A DNA stretch of 64,000 nt from Owenweeksia sp. (GTDB lineage Bacteria; Bacteroidota; Bacteroidia; Flavobacteriales; Schleiferiaceae). Where the stretch lies: contig NZNV01000041.1 in NCBI GenBank assembly GCA_002695025.1, positions 62,001 through 126,000 of the forward strand, given 5' to 3'. Numbering within the stretch: the stretch's first letter is position 1; each line of letters opens with the position of its first letter. The notes below the pieces were generated by a model. That model was not told where the DNA came from. It searched no databases and saw only the letters and a program-made list of their open reading frames with translations. Position numbers and translations under genes: made by a program. Shown one piece after another: positions 51,427-59,593 of this stretch.

Positions 51427-51851
51427 TCGTTGATAAAATCGGCCGGGGTTTGGTTGTGGAACTTAATGGTGCTCAGCACTTTTTCATTCTTATCAAGCAA
51501 TACAATATGTGGGAAAGATCCCTGCTGGTTGTATTGGGCAGCCAGCTTTTCATTTTGCTTCTTCTGTTCTTCGGGCAATTGGTTCTTCTTGCGGGTAGGA
51601 AAATCCAGGTACAACAGTACTATCTTCTTACCGGCAAAATCTGAGAACTCCGCGCTCTCCAATATTTCCTTCTTGAATTGCATGCACGGGCGGCACCAGT
51701 CCGAACCCGCAAATACCATCAGTATGGCTTTATCTTCCTTTTGGGCAATAGCTCGTGCCTCGGCAAGACTCGTGTGGAAAGTAGTATCCTGCGGAACAAA
51801 GGCGGTTGCGACCATGAAAGTGAAGATCAACGGGAAAATCTTACTCATCAT
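51402..51851 (-). CDS. Secreted thioredoxin-family protein
   Basis: A 149-residue protein with a signal peptide (to about residue 18) and a thioredoxin fold bearing WCRPC (in GSDWCRPCMQFKK) and a cis-Pro loop (SFPHIVLLD). It should act in the periplasm as a disulfide reductant, perhaps keeping the Cys pair of the DUF4266 protein reduced. First gene of the thioredoxin-apbE-DUF4266-DUF3570 set, overlapping apbE by 25 bases. Confidence 0.88.
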   Translation of the reverse strand: MMSKIFPLIFTFMVATAFVPQDTTFHTSLAEARAIAQKEDKAILMVFAGSDWCRPCMQFKKEILESAEFSDFAGKKIVLLYLDFPTRKKNQLPEEQKKQNEKLAAQYNQQGSFPHIVLLDKNEKVLSTIKFHNQTPADFINECKKHLAS

Positions 51852-52048
51852 GTTTTGTTTGATTTTATAGGTACAAGAACGCCAATAAAATCCAGTTTAG
51901 TTTACGGCTTCCTCTAAAATTCAGGGCCTTACTAAAACTTTATCTTTAGTCTAAATTATGATAGCTTTATTGCCATGGAGGGTGCTTGCCATTGTCCTGG
52001 TGTAACTACACCCCAAGAAAGGGATGACCCCTAAAACTTAAAGCACTG

Positions 52049-52056
52049 TATCTTTG
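52049..52056 (+). promoter_or_regulatory. -7 promoter box before the PTPS gene
   Basis: TATCTTTG matches TAnnTTTG exactly and ends 20 bases before the ATG at 52077. The 225 bases 51852-52076 show nothing else. Confidence 0.5.
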
Positions 52057-52076
52057 CCCAAAGTTTTAAACACGGC

Positions 52077-52490
52077 ATGATCTATATCGAAAGGAAAGAG
52101 CGCTTCAGCGCTGCCCATCAGCTGTATAATCCCAATTGGAGTGACGAGCAGAACCGGGAAGTCTTTGGTAAATGTTCCAACAAGAATTTTCACGGGCACA
52201 ACTATACTCTCACGGTAACCATTAAGGGAGAGATCAATCCGGATACCGGTTTTGTGATGAACCTGGTAGACCTGAAAAAGATCATCAATACGCACGTAAC
52301 GGATAAGCTGGACCACAGTAACCTGAACCATGATGTAGACTTTATGCAGGGAAAGTTCAGCAGCACGGAAGTATTAGCCGTTGAAATATGGAAGATCCTG
52401 GAACCTGAAATTGCTAAACACGGAGCCCAACTTCATAAGATCCGGCTGGATGAAACTCTTAACAATGCGGTGGAATATTTCGGTGAATAG
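52077..52490 (+). CDS. 6-pyruvoyltetrahydropterin synthase / QueD family protein
   Basis: A 137-residue T-fold enzyme. Zinc ligands His14, His39 and His41 and catalytic Cys33 are in place (FSAAHQL, GKCSNKNFHGHNY), and LDHSNLNHD and the final RLDETLNNAVEY match the family. The GKCSNxNxHGHNY form resembles eukaryote-type PTPS more than E. coli QueD. Products could be sepiapterin or preQ0 precursors (6-carboxy-tetrahydropterin). Downstream, a four-helix-bundle element separates it from fabD. Confidence 0.9.
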   Translation: MIYIERKERFSAAHQLYNPNWSDEQNREVFGKCSNKNFHGHNYTLTVTIKGEINPDTGFVMNLVDLKKIINTHVTDKLDHSNLNHDVDFMQGKFSSTEVLAVEIWKILEPEIAKHGAQLHKIRLDETLNNAVEYFGE

Positions 52491-52930
52491 ATATTAGATG
52501 TAGGAGACCAGATTTTAGGGTCAAATACTCGGACATGCACAACTTTAAAAACCTGGTCATCTGGCAAAAATCCATGGAACTTGTATCTGAAGTCTTTGCA
52601 ATTACATCTCAATTCCCTAATGAGCATAAGTTTGGGCTTGCAATGCAAATGCAGAGATCTGCTATTTCAATTCCCTCTAATATTTCTGAAGGCAGCGGTC
52701 GTGAGTCCGATAAAGAACTTGTTCGCTTCCTGAATATAGCTAATGGCTCCTGCAATGAATTGGAAACCCAAATATTAATAGCAAGGAACCTGGACCTAAT
52801 TGCTCCTAACCAAACAGAAGAAATCTGTAGTCACATCCACGAAATCCAAAAAATGAACTATACCCTAAGACGTAAGTTTGAAAAATAGATTTTAATTAAT
52901 CTTACATCTAACTTCTAAAATCTAATATCT
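52489..52930. mobile_element. Repeat-flanked element carrying a four-helix-bundle (S23-like) gene
   Basis: Left end AGATATTAGATGTAGGAGAC (52489 on) includes GATTTTAG at 52511; the right end has TACATC (52903), CTAAAATC and TCTAATATCT (52921-52930). The outer ten bases are a perfect inverted repeat, and the inner words recur in reversed complement but shuffled order. The span sits cleanly between the PTPS gene and fabD. It may be a passive cassette. Confidence 0.5.
52535..52888 (+). CDS. Four-helix-bundle protein (S23 / 23S rRNA intervening-sequence type)
   Basis: A 117-residue all-helical protein: HNFKNLVIWQKSMELV, FGLAMQMQRSAISIPSNISEG, SDKELVRFLNIANGSCNELET, typical of the four-helix-bundle family first seen in intervening sequences of 23S rRNA; the Avd protein of diversity-generating retroelements is related. 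Here it is in a protein-coding locus. No retroelement or variable repeat is in the window. Inverted repeats flank it. Confidence 0.9.
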   Translation: MHNFKNLVIWQKSMELVSEVFAITSQFPNEHKFGLAMQMQRSAISIPSNISEGSGRESDKELVRFLNIANGSCNELETQILIARNLDLIAPNQTEEICSHIHEIQKMNYTLRRKFEK

Positions 52931-52936
52931 CACAAA

Positions 52937-53809
52937 ATGAAAGCATACATCTTCCCCGGTCAGGGAGCGCAGTTTACCGGAATGGGTAAAGATCTTTACG
53001 AAAATTCCGCTCTGGCAAAAGAACATTTTGAACAAGCCAATGATATTCTCGGCTTCCGCATTACCGATATTATGTTTGAAGGTTCTGCGGATGACCTGAA
53101 ACAAACCAAAGTTACCCAACCGGCCGTTTTCCTGCATTCGGTTATCCTGGCTAAAACACTTCAGGATTTTAAACCCGACATGGTGGCCGGCCATTCATTG
53201 GGCGAATTTTCCGCCCTGGTAGCCAATGGTACCCTCTCTTTTGAAGACGGCCTGAGACTGGTGAGCCAACGTGCCATGGCCATGCAAAAGGCCTGCGAAA
53301 TGGAGCCCTCTACTATGGCCGCGGTATTAGGACTGGAAGACAGCGTGGTTGAACAGGTTTGCAGCGACATTGACGGCATAGTAGTAGCCGCCAACTACAA
53401 CTGCCCGGGGCAACTGGTCATTTCCGGGAGCACCGGAGCCGTAACCCTGGCCTGCGAAAAAATGAAGGAAGCGGGTGCCAAACGTGCTTTGATGCTTCCC
53501 GTGGGCGGAGCCTTCCATTCTCCCCTGATGAAACCTGCTGAAGAAGAATTGGCCGCAGCCATTGAAGCTACACAGTTCAACCAGCCCATTTGCCCGGTAT
53601 ACCAGAACGTAACCACTACCGCTGTAAGCAACCCTCAGGAGATCCGGAAAAACCTGGTGGCCCAGCTTACTGCACCGGTAAAATGGACCCAAAGTGTAAA
53701 ATCCATGATCAAAGACGGGGCAAATGTGTTTATAGAGGTAGGCCCCGGCAAAGTGCTACAAGGGCTGGTTAAGAAAATTGACGGCAGTGTGGACGCTGCC
53801 AGCGCCTGA
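52937..53809 (+). CDS. fabD: Malonyl-CoA-acyl carrier protein transacylase
   Basis: FabD loads malonate onto ACP for fatty acid synthesis. The 290 residues have FPGQGAQ at 6-12, catalytic Ser87 in GHSLGE, and the partner His in AFHSPLM (about 195), plus the end EVGPGKVLQGL. Full length. It lies 6 bases after the four-helix-bundle element and its stop directly abuts the lipoprotein start. Confidence 0.96.
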   Translation: MKAYIFPGQGAQFTGMGKDLYENSALAKEHFEQANDILGFRITDIMFEGSADDLKQTKVTQPAVFLHSVILAKTLQDFKPDMVAGHSLGEFSALVANGTLSFEDGLRLVSQRAMAMQKACEMEPSTMAAVLGLEDSVVEQVCSDIDGIVVAANYNCPGQLVISGSTGAVTLACEKMKEAGAKRALMLPVGGAFHSPLMKPAEEELAAAIEATQFNQPICPVYQNVTTTAVSNPQEIRKNLVAQLTAPVKWTQSVKSMIKDGANVFIEVGPGKVLQGLVKKIDGSVDAASA

Positions 53810-54385
53810 ATGAATAAAGCTATCCTCTTTTTGATTGTATTGGGAATATTTGCCACCAGCTCCTGCCATACGGGCACAGATGCGGACGAACGTAAATATG
53901 AAGCCATGACCCGTTACGGGGCCTGGCAGGCCCGGGCGGATGAAACCCGCGCCAAGGTAGGCACCATAGAGACGGAGCAATCTGCCTACCTGAGGTACGA
54001 ATTTGACTCTCTGGACCGTAGTATTCTGGACAGTCCGTACCCATACTGGGATAAGATCCAGGTTTTCCTGGACAAAAAGGGGATCCGCAAGGCAAAGCTG
54101 TATGCCAATCCGGCCAAAAGCTTTCTTACGGAAGAATTTTATTTTGAAAACGGCAACCTCATCTACGCACAGATCGACTCTCAGGGAATCCGTGAACTGG
54201 AACCGGATTCTATTTTCAGAGGAGACCGGTATTTCTTCACCAAGAATGTATTGGTGCTGGCCCTGGACTCCAAGGGCAAAAGGAAGGATATCACCGATGA
54301 TAGTGTGAAGATCAAGAGTGTGGACCTTATCAATGAATCAGACCAGATCAAACAAATCATAGCCGACAAACAAATCAAACTTTGA
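53810..54385 (+). CDS. Hypothetical lipoprotein in the mevalonate/fabD operon
   Basis: A 191-residue protein with a signal and lipobox ATSSC (Cys19). The mature part is charged with mixed alpha/beta content (DSLDRSILDSPYPYWDKIQ, EEFYFENGNLIYAQID). I recognise no family. Its ATG follows the fabD stop directly and its stop overlaps mvaD, so all three are co-translated, but a lipoprotein between lipid-synthesis genes has no clear role. Confidence 0.6.
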   Translation: MNKAILFLIVLGIFATSSCHTGTDADERKYEAMTRYGAWQARADETRAKVGTIETEQSAYLRYEFDSLDRSILDSPYPYWDKIQVFLDKKGIRKAKLYANPAKSFLTEEFYFENGNLIYAQIDSQGIRELEPDSIFRGDRYFFTKNVLVLALDSKGKRKDITDDSVKIKSVDLINESDQIKQIIADKQIKL

Positions 54386-55416
54386 GTAAAACCACTACCT
54401 GGCGCAGCCCGTCAAACATAGCCCTGGTGAAATACTGGGGTAAATATCATCCCCAGCTACCAGCCAACCCCAGTATCAGCTTTACCCTGGATCAATGCTA
54501 TACCGAAACCACGCTAAGCCTGCTGGAGCGAAGCTCTGACGATACTTATGACGTGGATATACTGCTGGATGGAGAGCCACAGGAAAGTTTCAAACCTAAG
54601 ATCACCAAATTCCTGGATGCCATCCAGGAAGAAATACCGTTTACCCGGGATCATAAACTGCGTATTGAGACGCATAATAGCTTTCCGCACAGCAGCGGCA
54701 TAGCTTCCAGTGCCTCAGGAATGAGTGCCCTGGCACTGTGCCTGCTTACCCTTAAGGAAGAGATTGAACGTAAACAAAGCACGGATTTTTTCCGCAAGGC
54801 GAGCGAATGGTCTCGCTTAGGTTCAGGAAGTGCCAGCCGCTCGGTGTACGGTGGCCTGGTGGAATGGGGAAGGTTTGCCGGTATAGCAGAAAGTAATGAT
54901 GAATACGCCATACCCTATGGAGGCAATATTCACCCGATATTCCAGGATTTCTGTGATTATGTACTGTTGGTGGAAACCGGTTCCAAAAAGGTATCCAGCA
55001 CGGCCGGCCATGGCTTGATGGAAAATCACCCTTATGCTGAAAGGCGCTTTTTGCAGGCACATGAAAACCTTTCCGAACTGCTACATAGTATTTCGTCCGG
55101 TGAGCTTGAAAAATTCGGGACCCTGGTGGAAAGTGAAGCCCTTACGCTGCACGCCATGATGATGACCTCCTCACCTTATTTCATCCTGATGAAACCCAAT
55201 ACCGTACATATACTGGAGCAGGTATGGGATTTCCGTAAAGAGACCGGGCATCCGCTCTATTTTACGCTGGATGCAGGTGCTAATGTACATTTACTGTTTC
55301 CGGCAACAATTGAACAAGCTGTAAAAGAGTTTGTTAGAGATTCGTTAACAGGCTATTTGAAAAACGCTCAGTATATTTGCGACCGCGTTGGACAAGGTCC
55401 GGTTAAAATCAGGTAG
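54382..55416 (+). CDS. mvaD: Diphosphomevalonate decarboxylase
   Basis: MvaD converts diphosphomevalonate to isopentenyl diphosphate. The 344 residues show the family start SPSNIALVKYWGK, the ATP loop SSGIASSASGMSALA, and the closing TLDAGANVHLLF. It is a GHMP-fold enzyme. The start is a TTG (54382) overlapping the previous stop, as no ATG lies in the right place. The mevalonate kinase gene follows directly after its stop. Confidence 0.95.
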   Translation: MSKTTTWRSPSNIALVKYWGKYHPQLPANPSISFTLDQCYTETTLSLLERSSDDTYDVDILLDGEPQESFKPKITKFLDAIQEEIPFTRDHKLRIETHNSFPHSSGIASSASGMSALALCLLTLKEEIERKQSTDFFRKASEWSRLGSGSASRSVYGGLVEWGRFAGIAESNDEYAIPYGGNIHPIFQDFCDYVLLVETGSKKVSSTAGHGLMENHPYAERRFLQAHENLSELLHSISSGELEKFGTLVESEALTLHAMMMTSSPYFILMKPNTVHILEQVWDFRKETGHPLYFTLDAGANVHLLFPATIEQAVKEFVRDSLTGYLKNAQYICDRVGQGPVKIR

Positions 55417-56355
55417 ATGCATACAAACCCTTTATACTACGCCAAGATCCTCCTTTTCGGAGAATACGGTATTATCAATGACTCCAAAGGTCTTTCTATT
55501 CCGTATGCCTTCTACCGGGGAGCGTTCAAGCAATCAGACGCTTTAAAGGATAAGGCATTAAAGTCCAACAAAAGCCTGCAGGTATACCTGGCGCACCTCA
55601 AGGAATTACAGGTTTCCGGGGAGATCATTGCCCCACTGAACCTCCAGGCTTTGGAGAAGGATATTGCCGAAGGCTTTTATTTTGACAGCAGTATTCCCGA
55701 AGGCTATGGTGTAGGAAGCAGTGGAGCCCTTTGTGCGGCCATCTACGATAAGTATGCCATTAACCGTATTGACCCGGACACTGATATTGACAAGGATTCG
55801 ATCATCCAGCTGAAAAAGATCTTCGGACAAATGGAATCCTTCTTTCACGGTAAAAGCAGCGGTCTGGACCCATTGATCTGTTACCTGAAACTGCCGGTTC
55901 TTATCAGCTCCAAAGAAGAGCTGGGCACGGTAGCCATCCCTGAACCCGGCACCGGTAAAGGCGCTATTTTTCTATTGAACAGTGGCCAGCCGGGCGAAAC
56001 ACAACCTATGGTCAACATCTTTATGGAAAAGATGAAGAACAAGGGTTTCCGCCAGGTGATGAAAGATCAATTCACCAAATACAACGATGCCTGCATTCAG
56101 GCTTTTCTGAAAGGGCACACCAAGCCCTTATTCAGCAACCTTAAGAAGCTGAGCCACCTGGTACTGGAATATTTCACCCCCATGATACCTCACAGTGTTC
56201 ATGAACTCTGGAAAAAAGGGATTGAAACCAACGCCTACTACCTGAAACTTTGCGGTTCCGGAGGCGGTGGTTTTGTACTGGGTTTTACGCGTGATTACGA
56301 CAAAGCCCGCGAACTGCTGAAAGATCACCAGCCCGAACTTATTTACCGCTTCTGA
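55417..56355 (+). CDS. GHMP-family kinase, probably mevalonate kinase
   Basis: A 312-residue GHMP kinase. It has KILLFGEYGII (substrate strand, 10-20), the ATP-binding GVGSSGALCAAIYD and the C-terminal LCGSGGGGFVLGF loop. The FGEYGI pattern and the mvaD neighbour point to mevalonate or phosphomevalonate kinase; mevalonate kinase is more likely. Its stop is 5 bases from the UbiA gene start. Confidence 0.9.
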   Translation: MHTNPLYYAKILLFGEYGIINDSKGLSIPYAFYRGAFKQSDALKDKALKSNKSLQVYLAHLKELQVSGEIIAPLNLQALEKDIAEGFYFDSSIPEGYGVGSSGALCAAIYDKYAINRIDPDTDIDKDSIIQLKKIFGQMESFFHGKSSGLDPLICYLKLPVLISSKEELGTVAIPEPGTGKGAIFLLNSGQPGETQPMVNIFMEKMKNKGFRQVMKDQFTKYNDACIQAFLKGHTKPLFSNLKKLSHLVLEYFTPMIPHSVHELWKKGIETNAYYLKLCGSGGGGFVLGFTRDYDKARELLKDHQPELIYRF

Positions 56356-56360
56356 ATGCC

Positions 56361-57239
56361 ATGCTGAACCGGAAGCAGAGGCTGCTCATTTTCAAACTTT
56401 CTGCCTTGCTTTCGCTGGTGCGTTGGTACAATATCTTTTTCCTGGCCCTGTCTCAATATCTGGCCGTAATTTTTATTCTCAACGACCCGGCCAACTGGAT
56501 CAACACTCTTTTGAATATTGACCTGCACCTCATCGTTTTCGCTTCACTTTTCTGCGTGGCGGGTGGTTATATCATTAACAACTTTTACGATCTTGAAAAA
56601 GACCTTATCAACCGTCCCAATAAAACCTTATATGAAAAGATCGTAAAGCAATCCACTGCCCTGCGGTTGTATTTTCTGTTCAATGTAATCGGGGCGCTGT
56701 TGGGCTTCCTGGTTTCCTTTAACGTATTCCTATTTTTCAGTGCCTTCATATTCTTCATGTGGCTGTACTCCCACAAGCTGAAGAAGATCACTTTTATCGG
56801 GAATATGGTGGCGGCCCTGCTGGCCATTACTCCTTTTTTTGCCATCTTCATTTACTATCACCTGGAAGACCTATTGATCATCACCTACATCAGCTTTATC
56901 CTGCTCGTCATCTTTATCCGGGAGATCATCAAAGACCTGGAGGCTCTGAAGGGCGATGTGATTATTGGTTACCATACCTTACCCGCTACCATTGGTATTT
57001 ATCGCACTAAGTGGATAATCGTGGCTTTTGCCTTAAGCGGTTTTATACCGGCCACCGCTATTTTTATCAAAACCGGTTTCAGCGGGGTAAGTTATTATAT
57101 GGCTGCGGGACTGGCTGGGCTGCTTATTTCCATTGCCTTCCTGCTGATGGCACAGAAAAAGAAGCACTACGTGATGCTCAATAATATGTACCGCTTGCTG
57201 ATCATTGGTGGTATTTTAAGCCTGATGTTGTTTACCTGA
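56361..57239 (+). CDS. UbiA-family prenyltransferase
   Basis: A 292-residue membrane protein with 8-9 helices. The first Asp-rich motif is NNFYDLEKD (73-81); the second is REIIKDLEALKGD. UbiA enzymes attach prenyl chains; next to mevalonate genes in Bacteroidota this member is usually annotated as geranylgeranylglycerol-phosphate geranylgeranyltransferase. The acceptor is unproven. Its end overlaps the convergent GH113-like gene by 8 bases. Confidence 0.88.
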   Translation: MLNRKQRLLIFKLSALLSLVRWYNIFFLALSQYLAVIFILNDPANWINTLLNIDLHLIVFASLFCVAGGYIINNFYDLEKDLINRPNKTLYEKIVKQSTALRLYFLFNVIGALLGFLVSFNVFLFFSAFIFFMWLYSHKLKKITFIGNMVAALLAITPFFAIFIYYHLEDLLIITYISFILLVIFIREIIKDLEALKGDVIIGYHTLPATIGIYRTKWIIVAFALSGFIPATAIFIKTGFSGVSYYMAAGLAGLLISIAFLLMAQKKKHYVMLNNMYRLLIIGGILSLMLFT

Positions 57240-58242
57240 AATACCATTTTGCAATGGTTTGCGCCACCGGCTTATTCTGAGGTGTAAACCGGTTGTTTTG
57301 AGGTCCACCGGCATGTTCATGATCAGGATGCCATTTCCAGATAAAGCCTCCCGCAAACCAGGGTTGTTCCCAAAAAGTTTCAAAAAGCGCCTGGTAAGCA
57401 TTCTGTTGGGCTTCCAGGTTTACTCCTTCGTAATGTTCCATGTGCCAGGGTTTATCGGCACAATGGTCCGAGCTACGATAACCATACTCCGTAAAAAGTA
57501 CCGGTTTATTAACTTTCCGCTGGTGCTCCTGCATGGAAACCAACCAGGGCGCCCAGCCATCCTTACATTGTTGGACCGTAGGCGTTTTAGCACCCGATAC
57601 CGGAAAATAGGCGTCAATGCCGATATAATCCAGTTTATTCCAGTGCGGAAAGCTCTGGTAGGAATCCCAGTTACCGGCATAGGTGAGCTTACCGCTGTAA
57701 TTAGCCCGCACCGAATCGATCAATAAAGACCAGAACTCCGGGCGTTGCTCATGGAAGTTCTTCCACTCTACCCCTATGCAAAAAGCACCACAATTCAAGG
57801 AGTTTGCCAGGCGGGCAAAGTGCAGTATATAATTGTAATAGGATTGTTCCAGCTGCCGCCAGCCTTCCTCCGTAGCAGGACTATAATCCCCGGTAAAATC
57901 ACCGTGCCTGATCCATACCTGCGGCTTTAGCATCACTTCCAGGTTATGAGCGTGAGCGTACTGCGACATGGTAGCCACACCTGTATCCTTCTCACCCCAC
58001 CACTGCCAGTCCAGGTTGTAAAAAACCTGTCCTTTTTCATCTCCAATAAAACCGTAAGGAATGATCGCCACCCAATCAGCACGCAACCTCACCAAGGGAT
58101 CAAAGGCTCCCGGCTCTATAGCTTTGGAAGGGCTTACCCAATTTACCCCACGCATTATATCATTCACCTCCTCTTCAACAGTTGGCTGTTGCCCGCAACT
58201 GATGCCCAGGCTTAAAAGAAAAACAATCAGGGGCCTAGGCAT
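57232..58242 (-). CDS. GH113-like glycoside hydrolase lipoprotein
   Basis: A 336-residue lipoprotein (signal, Cys16 in GISCGQQ) with a TIM-barrel glycosidase. Strand ends carry the two catalytic Glu expected for clan GH-A: Glu159 (FCIGVEW) and Glu252 (VLFTEYGYRS). The pattern (MLKPQVWIRHGDF, GIDAYFPV) fits GH113, known for beta-mannanases, though specificity is inferred. It is anchored in the envelope and is the last gene of the strand block with two glycosyltransferases and a GT-C protein, so it may trim the glycan they make. Confidence 0.82.
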   Translation of the reverse strand: MPRPLIVFLLSLGISCGQQPTVEEEVNDIMRGVNWVSPSKAIEPGAFDPLVRLRADWVAIIPYGFIGDEKGQVFYNLDWQWWGEKDTGVATMSQYAHAHNLEVMLKPQVWIRHGDFTGDYSPATEEGWRQLEQSYYNYILHFARLANSLNCGAFCIGVEWKNFHEQRPEFWSLLIDSVRANYSGKLTYAGNWDSYQSFPHWNKLDYIGIDAYFPVSGAKTPTVQQCKDGWAPWLVSMQEHQRKVNKPVLFTEYGYRSSDHCADKPWHMEHYEGVNLEAQQNAYQALFETFWEQPWFAGGFIWKWHPDHEHAGGPQNNRFTPQNKPVAQTIAKWYFR

Positions 58243-59593
58243 GGGTATAGGATTTTACGGGTAAGGGTGGTGTAACTCCTTTCCTGAGTTCATAGATCAT
58301 TACAGTAAAGACCACTGAGTATTCCAGGGCTACCAGCCAGAGGTTTTCCCGGTAATCCCTATAACCGTAGGCGGCATAGCTCAGGATAACTACAGCGCTC
58401 CAGGCCACTGGGAAACGGTAGCCACTCCATATGGACACAGCGAGAGGAACCGCCACATACCAGGGATGTACCGTGGTTGACAGGGCATAGTAAATGGTAA
58501 TCGCCCAAAGCATGGAGGTCATCAATACCCGGGGCTCTTTGTTTTGGCGGACAAAGGCCAGTAACACTATGGAAATAAATGTAACTACCGGTAAAATTCG
58601 ACCGGCTGTTTGGATGATATTATAGCCGGTTACTTCATATCCGATGGCCCGCACGATGTAGTACACACTGGCGTTGAATTCAAAATTCTGGAAGTATAGT
58701 TCGATGCTGCTCATAAAGTTGGCGATCAATGCTTCGCTAATAAAAGGAGCAAAAAGAAGAAGTACTATCAGAGCAGTCACCAGATAATAGCCTATCGCCT
58801 GTTTAAGGCCCAGTTTCTTAAAGAATAACGGCAGGAAAAGGAGGGGAATAAGTTTTACACTTACTGACAGGCCCAGCACTACTGCTGAACCAACCCATTT
58901 TTGGGTTAACAACAAGTAAATGGACCACAACAAAAAGAAGATCATTACCCCTTCAAAATGAAGGTTACCGGTAAATTCAAGGATCACAAAAGGATTGAGC
59001 AGGTAGAAATAAATACAGCGTTCACTGATACCCAAATAACGCAACAACTTACGACCCATCCACCAGATACCTATATCTGCAGCTATCACAACCATACGTA
59101 GCGTCAGTACACTGACCAGTATACTTTGGGACCCCACCAGTGCAGCCAGAAAAAAACAAAGTTGATTCAAAGGTGGGTACACCGTATAATGGCTGGCGTT
59201 CAGCTCACCCATACCTTTCGCCAACTGAGCGCCCTGATGCACCACTTCAGCATTTTCTTCCTGCAAAAAACCGAGCGGGAAACTCAAATAGGGATTGAAG
59301 CCTTCCAGCAAGAGGCGGCCATCCCATATAAAACGGTAGAAATCATTGGAAAGCTCCGGGGTGCTTACGACAAAGATCAGCCGGAAAACCAAGGCCAGAA
59401 AAGCCAGGAAACCGAAACTGAAAGCAGCACGATTGAGGAAATAAAGGAAACCGCCAAAGCTTATCCCGTAATACATCAACAGCAAGCCAAAATCTTCGCG
59501 GGTCACTCCATACGCCAGATTAAAATAGGAGATCACCACCAGCAATATGATTGCCAGTACCTGCCCAATCGGGGCTTTGCCTAGGCGCGACAT
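58235..59593 (-). CDS. GT-C type membrane glycosyltransferase (mannosyltransferase-like)
   Basis: A 452-residue protein with about 12 membrane helices. An early Asp motif (PELSNDFYRFIWDGRL) and the NPYLSFP loop are like polyprenol-phosphate-mannose-dependent GT-C enzymes (GT87-type). The periplasmic HYTVYPPLNQLCFF motif follows. It probably adds sugars outside the membrane using a lipid-linked donor made by the small GT2 gene upstream. It overlaps the GH113-like gene by 8 bases and the GT2 gene by 13. Confidence 0.83.
   Translation of the reverse strand: MSRLGKAPIGQVLAIILLVVISYFNLAYGVTREDFGLLLMYYGISFGGFLYFLNRAAFSFGFLAFLALVFRLIFVVSTPELSNDFYRFIWDGRLLLEGFNPYLSFPLGFLQEENAEVVHQGAQLAKGMGELNASHYTVYPPLNQLCFFLAALVGSQSILVSVLTLRMVVIAADIGIWWMGRKLLRYLGISERCIYFYLLNPFVILEFTGNLHFEGVMIFFLLWSIYLLLTQKWVGSAVVLGLSVSVKLIPLLFLPLFFKKLGLKQAIGYYLVTALIVLLLFAPFISEALIANFMSSIELYFQNFEFNASVYYIVRAIGYEVTGYNIIQTAGRILPVVTFISIVLLAFVRQNKEPRVLMTSMLWAITIYYALSTTVHPWYVAVPLAVSIWSGYRFPVAWSAVVILSYAAYGYRDYRENLWLVALEYSVVFTVMIYELRKGVTPPLPVKSYTHA

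Noticed and set aside
52535-52888. Accessory gene of a diversity-generating retroelement
   Set aside because: No reverse transcriptase or template/variable repeat is present; the S23-type family alone is not evidence.
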